From positions 4,994-68,993 of the forward strand of contig JAZQQY010000047.1 in the NCBI GenBank assembly GCA_045629285.1: a DNA stretch of 64,000 bases, in the 5' to 3' direction. How positions within the stretch are numbered: position 1 is the stretch's first letter; every line of letters begins with the position of its first letter. The stretch comes from UBA1723 sp045629285. Its GTDB lineage: Bacteria > Bacteroidota > Bacteroidia > Bacteroidales > Paludibacteraceae. The notes under the pieces are model-generated. The model did not search any database and was not told the origin of the DNA. It saw nothing but the letters and a program-made list of their open reading frames with translations. Below are positions 34,406-44,778 of the stretch, in pieces. The translations under genes were made by a program, and so were the position numbers.

Positions 34406-35743
34406 TTACTTTAATTGCTTCAGCATCCACCATGCCAACGGAGACGCTAACAAGAATGATAGAAAATCTGATAAGGCTTGTGCGGCCTCCACACCCTCAA
34501 GCCCGAATAAATATGGAAGGATTAGTATCGACGGGATGAAGAAGAAACCGTTGCGTGATGCTGCCAACAAATTCGCAGGTAGGGCTTTCCCCGTCGTCTG
34601 CAACATCATATTGGTCATTTGAATCACTGAAACTAAAGGGAAGGTTAGCATCTGCCAACGTAGTGCTGGGGTGCCGACTGCAATCACCATCTCGTCGTCA
34701 CGGAAAATTCTGACCAATGTGTCGGCAAATGGTGAGCCTGCCGCAACACAGACAATCAGGAATATTGACGATGCTTTGACTGCAAACATATAGCCGTCGC
34801 GTACACGTTTATATAGTCCGGCTCCGTAGCAGAAACCACATAACGGTTGGAAACCTTGTCCGATGCCGATCACTACACTCTGGATGAAGAAGCAGATGCG
34901 CGTAACTACCGACATCGCAGCGATTGCAGCGTCGCCATAAACGCCTGCAGCAACATTAAGCATGGATGTGCTTATCGCCATCAATCCTTGTCGTGTGAGT
35001 GAAGGCGATCCTCCACGAATTATCTCCTTCGCATATTTGGCGGAGAAGGTTATATGCTTTGGGTTGATCCTTAAATTATTTCCTTTTCTTGACATTATGA
35101 AAATGACGAAAAACCCGGATATTTGGCCCGTTAATGTACCTAAACCTGCGCCAAGGATTCCCATGTCGAACACGAAAATGAAAATAGGCACAAGCATCAC
35201 GTTGATGATGGCTCCACTTAGAATGCCATACATTGCTAGTGAGGCATTGCCTTGGAATCGCATCTGATTGTTGATTACAAGTGTGGAGATCATGAATGGA
35301 CATCCAATCAAGATGCATCGCATGAAGGTTTTTGCGTAAGGTAGGATAGTTGGTGTCGATCCGAGAAAAAGTGCCATTTCATCGAGGAAAATGAATCCAA
35401 ACAATGAAATCAGGCAACTTATACCTAAGGCAGCAAAAAATGATGTGCTGGCCATTCTGCTGGCATCCTCAACCTCCTTTGCTCCAAGCTGACGGCTGAT
35501 ATATGTGCCGCTACCTTGTCCGAACAAAAATGCTATAGCTTGAATTACTGACATTAAGGAGAAAGACACTCCTACTGCTGCTGTCGCCTGGGTGTTGATT
35601 CTGCCGACGAAGAAAGTGTCGGCCATGTTGTAGAAACTGGTCACAAGCATGCTCACGATAGTCGGCACGGCCATTGTGAGAATCACAGTCGAGATTTTTC
35701 CCGTTGTCAGGAATTCATAGTTTGTCCCAGTTTTTGCAGACAT
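34406..35743 (-). CDS. MATE-family efflux transporter
   Basis: The 445-residue product has the twelve-segment MATE layout, with PTIVSMLVTSFYNMADTFFVG in segment 1 and the internal repeat near residue 240. GQGSGTYISRQLGA and IGIGQGFQPLCGFCYGA are typical of the bacterial DinF/NorM-like branch. It exports small molecules by Na+ or H+ exchange; the substrate is unknown. It lies after a terminator palindrome and is separate from the MacAB-like operon. Confidence 0.9.
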   Translation of the reverse strand: MSAKTGTNYEFLTTGKISTVILTMAVPTIVSMLVTSFYNMADTFFVGRINTQATAAVGVSFSLMSVIQAIAFLFGQGSGTYISRQLGAKEVEDASRMASTSFFAALGISCLISLFGFIFLDEMALFLGSTPTILPYAKTFMRCILIGCPFMISTLVINNQMRFQGNASLAMYGILSGAIINVMLVPIFIFVFDMGILGAGLGTLTGQISGFFVIFIMSRKGNNLRINPKHITFSAKYAKEIIRGGSPSLTRQGLMAISTSMLNVAAGVYGDAAIAAMSVVTRICFFIQSVVIGIGQGFQPLCGFCYGAGLYKRVRDGYMFAVKASSIFLIVCVAAGSPFADTLVRIFRDDEMVIAVGTPALRWQMLTFPLVSVIQMTNMMLQTTGKALPANLLAASRNGFFFIPSILILPYLFGLEGVEAAQALSDFLSFLLASPLAWWMLKQLK

Positions 35744-35793
35744 TTAGAGTGTATTTTGAGAAGTAGTACAAAGGTACAAAAAATGATAAAAAA

Positions 35794-35818
35794 AGAGACG
35801 GCGAATTTCACCGTCTCT
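35794..35818 (-). terminator. GAGACG-family terminator upstream of the MATE gene
   Basis: Arms 35794-35801 and 35811-35818 pair over 8 bp, with an A-run on the left that reads as U-run on the minus strand. It ends the MacAB-like operon. Confidence 0.65.
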
Positions 35819-35856
35819 ACAATTATGCATTCAGCATTTATGATTCAGCATTGCCA

Positions 35857-37083
35857 TTATTCGTATCTCAATGCTGTAATAGGGTCCAACTTAGCGGCTT
35901 TTTTAGCAGGAAGCCATCCGAAGAAGATGCCGATGAACGCACTCACGAAGAATGCCATGAACACGGCTCCGACACTGATGACAAACGGAGCACCTATCAC
36001 TTGCGCTATGACGTAGGATGCTATTATACCTACGATGATTCCGATGATTCCTCCGACCACGCTCAACATACCACTCTCGATAAGGAACTGCCATAGCACG
36101 TCTTTCGCTTTGGCTCCAATTGCCATTCTCAATCCGATCTCCTTTGTACGCTCGGTTACTGTCACATACATGATGTTCATGATGCCGATACCGCCGACAA
36201 TAAGAGAGATAATGGCTGTTGCTGTAAGTAGCGATGTGATTGTGCCGACTACGTTCGACATCATCTCCAACATCTCAGCTTGAGTGCGGACCTCGAAGTC
36301 GTTGTTGGCATCAGGAGAAAGGTTGTGGCTTGTACGAAGAATCTTTTCAATCTCCTCTGTGGCAAGCTGACAAACATCCTCGTTCTTTGCCGAAGCATAA
36401 ATCATATTTAGGTGATTCTGTGCCAAGATTCGTTTCTGAACTGTCGAATAAGGAGCAATAAGGATATCATCCTGGTCCTGACCCATACTGTTCTGACCTT
36501 TCTCTTCTAGCACGCCGATAACCTTCATAGGAATTTTGCCGAAACGGATTTCCTTACCGATAGGATTTTCATCCTCTTCAAATAGATTTTCGACTACTGT
36601 CTTTCCGATCAAGCAGACTTTAGCGTATGTGGCAATGTCATGCTCCGTAAAATTCGTTCCGTAGGCGATTTCATACTTCTTGATGGCAAGATACTCCACG
36701 CTTCCACCTTGCATTGATCCTGGCCAGTTTTTTGAGCCATTTACGAGCTGTCCAGAAGCGTTTACCGAAGGCGACACTGCATCTACATAGACTGCCTGTG
36801 CTTTTATTGCCTCGACATCTGCCATTTTAAGCGACTGTGAATTGGCATTACCCAAGTTCACACCGCCTCCACGCTGATGAGCACGCATCACCATGATAAG
36901 GTTTGTACCCATAGAAGAGATGTTCTCCTCGATCTGAGCCTTTGAACTCTGACCCATGTTGACCATGGCGATCACGGATGCGATACCGATGATGATGCCG
37001 AGCATTGTGAGCAATGCGCGAGTGGTGTTGCGCAACAAGGCTTCGTATGCTATTTTTATTAGATTTGCGAAATTCATAATCAA
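35857..37083 (-). CDS. MacB-like ABC transporter permease
   Basis: The 408-residue product has one N-terminal membrane helix (ALLTMLGIIIGIASVIAM), a large periplasmic domain (residues ~50-280) and three C-terminal helices. This is the MacB/FtsX arrangement, and GGIGIMNIMYVTVTERTKEIG marks the family. MacB-type permeases work by mechanotransmission and push substrate from the periplasm to TolC. The ATPase is a separate gene here, 4 nt upstream. Substrate unknown: peptide, toxin, drug or lipoprotein-like molecules are all possible. Confidence 0.9.
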   Translation of the reverse strand: MIMNFANLIKIAYEALLRNTTRALLTMLGIIIGIASVIAMVNMGQSSKAQIEENISSMGTNLIMVMRAHQRGGGVNLGNANSQSLKMADVEAIKAQAVYVDAVSPSVNASGQLVNGSKNWPGSMQGGSVEYLAIKKYEIAYGTNFTEHDIATYAKVCLIGKTVVENLFEEDENPIGKEIRFGKIPMKVIGVLEEKGQNSMGQDQDDILIAPYSTVQKRILAQNHLNMIYASAKNEDVCQLATEEIEKILRTSHNLSPDANNDFEVRTQAEMLEMMSNVVGTITSLLTATAIISLIVGGIGIMNIMYVTVTERTKEIGLRMAIGAKAKDVLWQFLIESGMLSVVGGIIGIIVGIIASYVIAQVIGAPFVISVGAVFMAFFVSAFIGIFFGWLPAKKAAKLDPITALRYE

Positions 37084-37087
37084 TCAA

Positions 37088-37831
37088 TTAATAGTCATCA
37101 GATGCAGGAAGTGCGTCAAGGGCTGCCTGTGCGCTCTGTGTATCCACTGGTTCGTCCTTAGTCACTCTACCGTCACGAAGCATCACAACTCTTGATGTGA
37201 AAGCAGCGATATCTGGTTCATGGGTTACGAATGCAATTGTCTTGCCGGCTTCGTTCAAACGCTGGAAGAGACTCATGATTTCGTAGGATGTACGTGTATC
37301 AAGGTTTCCTGTCGCCTCGTCAGCAAGGATGATGACAGGGTCGTTGACGATGGCTCGTGCGATTGCCACACGCTGCTGCTGACCTCCTGACATCTGGCTT
37401 GGAAGGTGATACATTCTCTCCTCCAATCCTACAAGACGAAGTGCCTCTTCTGCTCTCTCTCTACGCTCTTTGGCATTTACATCAGGATTATAAAGCAATG
37501 GTAGCTCTACCTGTTCGATAGCCGCAGTACGTGGAAGAAGATTGTAGCTCTGGAAAACGAAGCCGATCTTCTTGTTGCGAATTTCCGACAACTTGTCGTT
37601 GGAGAACCTTGATACCTCGATCTCGTCGATGTAGTATTCTCCAGATGTAGGTTTGTCCAAGCAACCAAGGATGTTCAGCATGGTACTCTTACCGCTACCG
37701 CTGGTGCCCATGATTGCCACAAACTCGCCTGCCTGTATTTCAAACGATACTCCACGCAAAGCACGCACAGTCTCACTTCCAACGATGAAATTGCGTTTGA
37801 GATCGTTGATTCTTATTATGGAATTTGCCAT
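37088..37831 (-). CDS. ABC transporter ATP-binding protein, MacB/LolD type
   Basis: The 247-residue product has Walker A MGTSGSGKST, signature MSGGQQQRVAIARA and Walker B VIILADEATGNLD. It is the motor for the permease that follows 4 nt downstream and the adaptor encoded 4 nt upstream. The C-terminal tail is short and acidic. Confidence 0.95.
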   Translation of the reverse strand: MANSIIRINDLKRNFIVGSETVRALRGVSFEIQAGEFVAIMGTSGSGKSTMLNILGCLDKPTSGEYYIDEIEVSRFSNDKLSEIRNKKIGFVFQSYNLLPRTAAIEQVELPLLYNPDVNAKERRERAEEALRLVGLEERMYHLPSQMSGGQQQRVAIARAIVNDPVIILADEATGNLDTRTSYEIMSLFQRLNEAGKTIAFVTHEPDIAAFTSRVVMLRDGRVTKDEPVDTQSAQAALDALPASDDY

Positions 37832-37835
37832 ACTC

Positions 37836-39113
37836 TTATTTCATCATTCTTCTACTACCGCGTGGAGCCTGAGGGGCAAGTGGATTGTTCTGCATGCTAC
37901 CACTCTTCTGCTTCTTAACCTTCTCGCCTACCTGAGCGGAGATAACGACTGTGTCGCCGACTGCTAGACGACCGCCTTTTACTATTGTGTTTACTCCGTC
38001 GTTGACGCCAGTCTCAATGAAGCATGGACGGATAGATTTGCCGTTCTTGACCCATACTTTCTGTCCGTTCTCTCTTCTCTGCTCCATCTCCTCGCGGCTT
38101 GGACGCTCACGCTTCTCTCCGTCGACACCTTCGTGCTTTCTGCCTTCTCTACCTTCCTTCATGCCCTCCTTTGATGGCCTTTCTGGTTTGCCTAGAGCCT
38201 CGAATACCTCTTCAGAAGGGCGGAAAGACATTGCTGATACAGGGACAAGAATGCCAGACTGAGAATCTGTGAAGATAGTTACGCTTGCTGTCATACCAGG
38301 GAATAGCTTCTCTTCTGGGTTCTCTGCCTTAACGATTACAGTATAAGTAACGACGTTGCTTGTGACCTTTGGCTCAAGACGGATCTCCTTAACCTCTCCG
38401 TAGAATGTCTCGCCCATGTATGAGTCGACTGTAAACTCAACCTTCTGACCAACCTTAACCTGGCCTATGTCAGCCTCGTCGATGTTTGCCTCTACGTGCA
38501 TGCTCTTCAAGTCTTTAGCGATCACAAACAAAGTTGGAGTTGAGAATGAAGACGCAACTGTCTGACCCTGCTCAACCTGCTTTGCTAGGATCACACCGTC
38601 TATTGGTGATGTGATGACTGCATATCCAAGGTTAACCTGAGCCTCACGCACGTTTGTATTGGCGTTGTTGAGTGTGTTCTGAGCCTGGATATAAGTGTTA
38701 GTTGCTTCGTCCATAGCCTGTTTTGTAGCTGCACCTGCCTCGAACAATGCCTTTGTACGGTTGTAGTTCTGTGTTGCAAGGTTAAGTGTACTTTCTGCGC
38801 TCGACTTTGACGACTTAGTCTGCTGAAGACGCTCTAGAAGAGTCGATTTGTCTAGTTCAGCCAATACCTGACCTTTCTTTACCTTTGAATTGTAAGTCAC
38901 GTAAAGCTTCTCTACTTTACCTGACACCTGAGTACCGACCTCAACCTTGTCTGCTGGCTGTAGATATCCAGTAGCTGACACAGATTTGGAAATAGTACCC
39001 TCTTCAATCACCTGCGTCTTGAAAGAAACCTCTTTCTTCGACGGCCAGAAGAAGTATAGCAATAGTCCGACGACTAGAGCTATAGCTATGCCTATGCCTA
39101 TTTTCTTTGCCAT
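37836..39113 (-). CDS. MacA/HlyD-type periplasmic adaptor
   Basis: The 425-residue product has one N-terminal anchor (IGIGIAIALVVGLLLYFFW). Lipoyl half-motifs (ATGYLQPADKVEVGTQVSG and VITSPIDGVILAKQVEQG) flank a helical hairpin, and a beta-barrel and membrane-proximal domain follow. Residues ~300-350 hold an unusual highly charged insert rich in Glu, Arg, Lys and Gly (RPSKEGMKEGREGRKHEG and similar). It links the MacB-like permease to the outer-membrane channel encoded just upstream. Confidence 0.92.
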   Translation of the reverse strand: MAKKIGIGIAIALVVGLLLYFFWPSKKEVSFKTQVIEEGTISKSVSATGYLQPADKVEVGTQVSGKVEKLYVTYNSKVKKGQVLAELDKSTLLERLQQTKSSKSSAESTLNLATQNYNRTKALFEAGAATKQAMDEATNTYIQAQNTLNNANTNVREAQVNLGYAVITSPIDGVILAKQVEQGQTVASSFSTPTLFVIAKDLKSMHVEANIDEADIGQVKVGQKVEFTVDSYMGETFYGEVKEIRLEPKVTSNVVTYTVIVKAENPEEKLFPGMTASVTIFTDSQSGILVPVSAMSFRPSEEVFEALGKPERPSKEGMKEGREGRKHEGVDGEKRERPSREEMEQRRENGQKVWVKNGKSIRPCFIETGVNDGVNTIVKGGRLAVGDTVVISAQVGEKVKKQKSGSMQNNPLAPQAPRGSRRMMK

Positions 39114-39124
39114 TGTATTTTGTT

Positions 39125-40474
39125 TTATTTTTTATCGTTATTAATTCTTACTGCCTCATACTTGATAGGGTAGTCCATGTAGACATCCAAAATCTTACGT
39201 TCTAGGATGAATGAGTATTTAGATCTCACATAATCAGTAAGATAGTTGATGTAGTTGTTCTGCTGCTGCAATAGATCCACACTTGTGATGGTTCCGTATT
39301 TGAACTTCATGTTGTATGCATCGTATACAGATTTGTATGCTTTCGCACGCTTCTCGTTTGTCTTGAACTTACGATATGCAAGGTCGACGTTAGCGCACTC
39401 CACAGCTACTGTCTGGCGAAGTTTCAACTCAGTCTCCTGCATGTCGACTTCTGCCATCTTAGTCTGAATCTCGTTCATCTTTAGAGATGTCTTTGTTTTT
39501 CCTCTATCATAGATCGGAACTGACATCGATACTCCAATGTTTTGGCTGAAACGATCTACAAGCTGGTTGCCGAAATCGTCAAAATTTCTGTGACCTGTGC
39601 TGACACCTGCGCTAGCCGAAACCGTAGGACGTCTTCCGGCACGTGTGATCTCCTCATTGATTCTCTGGATGTCAATATTGGCTTTTGCCAAAATCATATC
39701 TGGATATGTGTCAAGTGTACGCTGAATAGCAGTTTCGACGCTTGGCAACTCTGCCAAAGCATCCATATCTGTAGTGTCTGGATAGACTAGAGTAAGCTCG
39801 GCATTAGGATCCATTGATAGTGCAAGCTTAAGATTAAGCAATGCGTTGTCACGATTGATCTGGCTGTTGAGCAGATTGCACTCGTCGTTAGTGTATTGAG
39901 CCTGAAGAATCAAGTAGTCGCTCTCCAAGATAGTTCCGACCTTATATTTCTCTTCGCCCTGTCGAAGCTGTTCTTCACTTGTCTCAAGAATCACTTTCTG
40001 GTAGCGAAGTAACTCCTCAGAGGAAAGCGCATTTAGAAAGTACTGAAGAATCTTGATGATTAGGTTGTGGTCGTATTGATCGGTACGGACTACAGCATTT
40101 TCAGCCTCAAGTCGACTCTTCTCAATGTTGTTCTTGATTGCACCTCCTTGATATAAGGTAACTCCGGCATTGACTCCGATGTTTCCGCCAAGGTTTACAT
40201 CGCTCTCACGTCCTGAATGGGAAAGCGACTCGGATATCGAACCGCTCACTTGTGGCTTACGGTTGTTCTTTGCCTGCTCGTAGGAATATTCGCTTACTTT
40301 TTCAGTCAGTTTCATGTTTTGGCGTTCAAGGCTGTTGCCAAACGCATATTCGATACACTGCTCGAGAGTCAGGTTGTATCGGTCGTTTTGTGGCGCCACA
40401 CTGCCTTCGTTCTGCGAGAATCCTGCACAACAAAGAAGAGAAGCCATTGCCAGTGTAAATATTTTCTTTTTCAT
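39125..40474 (-). CDS. TolC-family outer membrane efflux protein
   Basis: From ATG 40474 the product is about 449 residues and starts with a signal peptide (MKKKIFTLAMASLLCCAGF). A start at 40537 is open but lies within the promoter (40497-40526), so it is rejected. Two OEP repeats follow with long helices (NLTLEQCIEYAFGNSLERQN; PTVSASAGVSTGHRN). It is the exit channel for the tripartite pump and is the first gene of the operon, 11 nt before the adaptor. Confidence 0.92.
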   Translation of the reverse strand: MKKKIFTLAMASLLCCAGFSQNEGSVAPQNDRYNLTLEQCIEYAFGNSLERQNMKLTEKVSEYSYEQAKNNRKPQVSGSISESLSHSGRESDVNLGGNIGVNAGVTLYQGGAIKNNIEKSRLEAENAVVRTDQYDHNLIIKILQYFLNALSSEELLRYQKVILETSEEQLRQGEEKYKVGTILESDYLILQAQYTNDECNLLNSQINRDNALLNLKLALSMDPNAELTLVYPDTTDMDALAELPSVETAIQRTLDTYPDMILAKANIDIQRINEEITRAGRRPTVSASAGVSTGHRNFDDFGNQLVDRFSQNIGVSMSVPIYDRGKTKTSLKMNEIQTKMAEVDMQETELKLRQTVAVECANVDLAYRKFKTNEKRAKAYKSVYDAYNMKFKYGTITSVDLLQQQNNYINYLTDYVRSKYSFILERKILDVYMDYPIKYEAVRINNDKK

Positions 40475-40496
40475 ATATTTGCCATCTATAATACTG

Positions 40497-40526
40497 CAAA
40501 TATACATTTTCTGATGGGTTTTCAAA
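40497..40526 (-). promoter_or_regulatory. Promoter of the TolC-MacAB-like operon
   Basis: On the minus strand, TTTG (40526-40523) and TATATTTG (40504-40497) are 18 nt apart. The predicted 5' leader is very short, under 20 nt. Confidence 0.65.
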
Positions 40527-40609
40527 CAATATTTCATATTATTTGCTGTTTACAACCTTTTTCAACCACAATTCATTGTTTACTTGCGAAAGGTTTAAGC
40601 AGATGATTA

Positions 40610-41866
40610 TCATTTGTATCCTCTCAACATTGCATCTCTTCTTCTGACTCTTTTCTTCTTGTGAGGACGTTCATGTTTGTAGGCTCTGAACCCGTAGCAG
40701 ATTCCAACTGTATAGTACAGATCGCTCAGAAAAATAGGATCGTCTATGATATTATGCCAGTTTGTAGTGCAAAATATCGATATCAAATGGTGCTCACGTT
40801 GCCAAATCCAACTTGTTTTTGCTACGGCTCCGAATTGAGCCTCGGTGTCATATTTGACAAGTTCTTCTGGTTGTGGCGCTATTGATGTCTGTCTCATGAT
40901 TGTCATATCTGGGATTAATGAGATATGGAATAGCGTTTTTTTCTTTGTCACGAAATTATGGGCATATCCGGCACTCAAGCTAAATCCGGAATAGGTGATT
41001 CTTGAGGGGATCTTGATCTCTTCATCTCCAGAATAAAATTTTGGAAACTTTTCAGTGTTTGCTTCCATGTGTATGCCGTTTGTCAAAAATCCAAATATTG
41101 GACTTCCTGCACTTTTTTCTTGTCTCATGCTATGTGAAAAAGCGGCATTGTATGAAAATTTACGATTGAATAGTACATAGTAAGCGCCTAATTGAGCACG
41201 GGTCAGGAATACGTCTTCGTTACGAAGGTCGGTATGTATCTTGTTGAATTTGATATTATTGCTTTTGATTATGTTGGCACTGACGCTGGCTCCCCATTTG
41301 TCGCCATAATATGAGAAGCTATATTCTGCGTTATAGTAATTTTTATTCTTACCTAAGTTCTTGAAGTCGTAACTGAATCCCCAACCGAAATTTCTATATC
41401 CCAACCAAATGCCTGGCTTGATAATCTTGTCCGACGAAATAACGCAGTGGTCGGGTATCGTGTCCGAGTTTGTTTCCCAGCTGAAAAATGTATGACCTCC
41501 ATAAACAGTTTGGCTGAGGTTCACTCTAAGACCATAGTCGTTAGTCGTTATGTAGTTTGTGTCGACTGAGGTCTTCAACAGACGCGTGATTACCCTGTCG
41601 ATGATATTTTTCTCCTCTTCGTATTCGTTGATATAAATGTAATCTTCTATAAAGTCGTTGTCGTTGAAATGGAAATTGTCGGTATCTCTTTCGTGTGATA
41701 TTTTGGAGTCGCGAATCAAATAGTGCGCATTGATTATCGTATCTGAGATTAGGGAGTCTGTCTGGATACTGTCTGATATTTCAGTCGAGTCAACAACGGT
41801 CTCGGCCATTCCCATGAAGGGAACGACCAAAACTATCAGTATGGCAAGCAGACGAGTCGGCTTCAT
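40610..41866 (-). CDS. DUF4421 outer-membrane beta-barrel-like protein
   Basis: The 418-residue product has a signal peptide (ILIVLVVPFMGMAE), an acidic linker (residues ~25-95), then many alternating aromatic strands (GIWLGYRNFGWGFSYDF; AEYSFSYYGDKWGASV), as in the DUF4421 family of Bacteroidota. It is probably a small outer-membrane barrel of unknown role. The C-terminus is basic (HKKKRVRRRDAMLRGYK). It is encoded 18 nt after the large MscS gene, and the pairing suggests an envelope-stress link. Confidence 0.78.
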   Translation of the reverse strand: MKPTRLLAILIVLVVPFMGMAETVVDSTEISDSIQTDSLISDTIINAHYLIRDSKISHERDTDNFHFNDNDFIEDYIYINEYEEEKNIIDRVITRLLKTSVDTNYITTNDYGLRVNLSQTVYGGHTFFSWETNSDTIPDHCVISSDKIIKPGIWLGYRNFGWGFSYDFKNLGKNKNYYNAEYSFSYYGDKWGASVSANIIKSNNIKFNKIHTDLRNEDVFLTRAQLGAYYVLFNRKFSYNAAFSHSMRQEKSAGSPIFGFLTNGIHMEANTEKFPKFYSGDEEIKIPSRITYSGFSLSAGYAHNFVTKKKTLFHISLIPDMTIMRQTSIAPQPEELVKYDTEAQFGAVAKTSWIWQREHHLISIFCTTNWHNIIDDPIFLSDLYYTVGICYGFRAYKHERPHKKKRVRRRDAMLRGYK

Positions 41867-41884
41867 TTGCGAGTCGGCTTCTTA

Positions 41885-44755
41885 TTAAATGTATTTCTCT
41901 GTTGGTGCAGATGAATTATTTTTTTCCGGCTGATCAGTGATGATATGAAGATCACGTTGAGGGAATGGTATCGTAATGTTATTCTCGTTCAACGTGTTGT
42001 AGATCAACTCTTTTGCTCTAGAGACGATCACAAATTTATTTTCAACCAAAATCCACATGACAACGTAAAGGTTGACAGAACTGTCTCCGAAATCGTTGAA
42101 GTATACGCTGATTGCTTTTTCTGGATCGATATTTGCTTTTCTGTTTGTGTTCTCAGATCTCATCACTACAAGCTTGTCCTCTATGATCTTTCTGACTTTT
42201 TCGACATTTGTTCCGTAAGCGACTCCGACTGGAAGCTTGACCAACTCATAGCCGTGGTTACGAGTAAGGTTCTTGAATGTCTTGGTGAACAAAGTTGAAT
42301 TCAAGAATGCGATCACACATCCGTCAAGTGTGATAATCTGAGTACTCTGATATGTGATGGATTCTACTTTGCCGCGAATTCCGTCACACTCGATGAAATC
42401 ACCTACGCGCACTCTACCTGTCATAAGTGAGATTCCGTAGAAGAAGTTGTTGAGCATATCACGCATGGCGAATCCGAGACCGGTTGCAAGACCGGCAGTC
42501 ACGATTGAAATACCACTCTTCGGAACCTGTAGCAGGAACAAGATAAAGATTATGTAGATTCCCCATACCACAATGGATATCAAGTTGTTGGCAAGAGTTA
42601 TGTTTGCTCTCTCTATCTCGTGAAGCTTCTTGTTCTTCAACTTCCAATGCTTGTAGATAGAGCGGATAAGGTAAGCGGAGAATTTAAATATGAAGTAGAA
42701 CTCCATTACGACCACCAACTTGAACAGAGACAATTGACACAAACCTTCGATGTCAAGGAAATTAGTGAAGAAGATATCCTTACACATTGCAGTCAAATCG
42801 AAGATGTCTGTCGCAATATAGATGCAGAGCAAGAATGAAAGCACTGCACACACAGGGATGACACACTGAGTAGCGAGGTCGCAGAACCAAGTGTGGGTAA
42901 TGTTGTCGCCGGCATTATTCTGAAGCTCGTTGACCTTTTTCTTCAAAAGCTTAGCGTAATCGTTGGAGTTCTCTCTGTTGTGTCCCTCCTTTGCAAGTAT
43001 ACGTGGAGCAACCTTCTTGTACTCGTATTCCTTCATATACTCGGACGCAAATGTCAGAGCCTGGATGCATGTCAATTGAACCAACCACCATATAAATACC
43101 TCTACTGCCAACAATGCATATCCAAGCCAAGCCATTACGCAGGCAACTGTCATTATGCTAAGAGATATCCAAGCGTAGATTTCATCGTATTTAGGGACAT
43201 TGGCATGATGTGCCTTTACCGATTTGAATCCCCAGATTGTGAAGATGATCAGCATCGGAGGAAACAATATTGTCACTAGATTGTTAGGGACAAACATTAT
43301 TCGGAAGATGATGATTACCAGACCCATCATAAGGATAGGGAAGTAGCAGGAGAATGCACTTTTGATCTGTCTTGCACTTGTTCGGTAGACAAGAGAAAGG
43401 GTGATAGCGGCAATCAACAGCACATATTCGATCAGACGTGAACAAGCCATTGTGAAAAAATTCTGCGACATCACCAATTTGACCAGTGAAAGGAGCACTA
43501 TGAATAGCACGCAAGTTATTGTGATTGCGTAATATGGAGAGTATACGGCGTCTACATGTCTGAATTTGCTGTAGATTATAATGCCTCCTTTCGCGCAAAG
43601 TGCTGAGAGCACAAAGAATGCTAGGATAAAGATGATGAATCCGAAGATTGTTGGACCACGCCAATCAGAAGGTACATTGGAGTTGTCGTCGCCATACTTA
43701 TCCATTATATCGTTGTATGCGATATCTAGATACTTCGGAAGGTTTTGCAGAATAGTGAAATAATTGATTCCTCCGTTAGTGAAGATGTTCTGCTGAATGG
43801 CTTCGTATCTGCTTAGGGCATAGTCGTTTACAGCCTTAAGACGAGTGTCTACACGTTCATAAATCTTACTGTCTTTGATGATGTAGTCTCTCGCTGCGAT
43901 AAAGTCGGCAAGTATTTTCTTTGAAAGAGCGATGCAGGAATCGCGTTCAATCTGATTTTCTGGAGAAAGCGTGAATTGCTTCATCTCTCCTGAGAAGAAA
44001 CGTTTAGCTGTTTTAGGTGCAGTCGGCATCTTCAGTGTGTCGATCGGCGACTTTGCAATAGAGTCCTCCGACAACTCTTTTGTGATTTCTCTGGCTTTTG
44101 CGAGCATCAAGCTATCACGCTTAGCTTCAGCGACTTTTACAGCTTCCTCTGCTGATGTTGTAGCTGTGTCGCCACCTAGTTGTTTTCCGAAGATATTGAT
44201 TCCAACGCCCTTCTTTGTCGTGTCGCCCTGCTGCTTTCCGTATTTTTCAGCTTCGTATGCGGCATTGGCTATTTCAATCTGTCTTTTTACCGAATCCTCC
44301 TTCATTCTGACGACGCGTAGACTGTCGCGGTTGTACTTTCTCTTCATTGGAGGAATGTTTTCCAACGACTCGATCAAAAGAGTATAACGTTTGATTTCAT
44401 TATCAAGTTTTTTGATGATGATATCGAAAGGCATTCTCTTCTCCTTGAATTCACGGTACAGTCTTGTCGCTTCATGACAAGCGTATGCCATGTCGAAGAT
44501 GAAATCCTCTTTCTGGCTGTAAAGCATCAATGATATTTTTTCACTCTCTTGTAGAGTCTTGATGATGTTTTGATGCTGCATTTTGTTGAGGGTGTCATAT
44601 TTGGCCCTCATTTTAGTCTCTTCCTTATATGTGGTTTCAAGTTCTCCCTTGAGCACACTGACGGTTTGCCCTAGATTCTGCTCGTTAAGTACGGCAAAAA
44701 GTTGAGTGGAAAAAGTAAATATCAGTGCAAAAACGCAAATTAGTCTATTCCTCAT
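41885..44755 (-). CDS. Large mechanosensitive channel of the MscS family
   Basis: The 956-residue product has a signal peptide and a long periplasmic helical domain to about residue 370. About ten membrane segments follow, then the MscS core: TAGLATGLGFAMRDMLNNFF is the pore helix TM3, and GRVRVGDFIECDGIRGKVESI is the beta domain. The size and layout resemble MscK/MscM-type channels. It releases solutes on hypo-osmotic shock. Upstream in a two-gene operon with the DUF4421 gene; a -7 element lies at 44779-44786. Confidence 0.92.
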   Translation of the reverse strand: MRNRLICVFALIFTFSTQLFAVLNEQNLGQTVSVLKGELETTYKEETKMRAKYDTLNKMQHQNIIKTLQESEKISLMLYSQKEDFIFDMAYACHEATRLYREFKEKRMPFDIIIKKLDNEIKRYTLLIESLENIPPMKRKYNRDSLRVVRMKEDSVKRQIEIANAAYEAEKYGKQQGDTTKKGVGINIFGKQLGGDTATTSAEEAVKVAEAKRDSLMLAKAREITKELSEDSIAKSPIDTLKMPTAPKTAKRFFSGEMKQFTLSPENQIERDSCIALSKKILADFIAARDYIIKDSKIYERVDTRLKAVNDYALSRYEAIQQNIFTNGGINYFTILQNLPKYLDIAYNDIMDKYGDDNSNVPSDWRGPTIFGFIIFILAFFVLSALCAKGGIIIYSKFRHVDAVYSPYYAITITCVLFIVLLSLVKLVMSQNFFTMACSRLIEYVLLIAAITLSLVYRTSARQIKSAFSCYFPILMMGLVIIIFRIMFVPNNLVTILFPPMLIIFTIWGFKSVKAHHANVPKYDEIYAWISLSIMTVACVMAWLGYALLAVEVFIWWLVQLTCIQALTFASEYMKEYEYKKVAPRILAKEGHNRENSNDYAKLLKKKVNELQNNAGDNITHTWFCDLATQCVIPVCAVLSFLLCIYIATDIFDLTAMCKDIFFTNFLDIEGLCQLSLFKLVVVMEFYFIFKFSAYLIRSIYKHWKLKNKKLHEIERANITLANNLISIVVWGIYIIFILFLLQVPKSGISIVTAGLATGLGFAMRDMLNNFFYGISLMTGRVRVGDFIECDGIRGKVESITYQSTQIITLDGCVIAFLNSTLFTKTFKNLTRNHGYELVKLPVGVAYGTNVEKVRKIIEDKLVVMRSENTNRKANIDPEKAISVYFNDFGDSSVNLYVVMWILVENKFVIVSRAKELIYNTLNENNITIPFPQRDLHIITDQPEKNNSSAPTEKYI

Positions 44756-44778
44756 GTTATTGTTTGTATTCGACGATG

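Noticed and set aside
40475..40537. Longer N-terminus for the TolC-family gene
   Set aside because: The extension overlaps a good promoter (40497-40526) and would hide the signal peptide.
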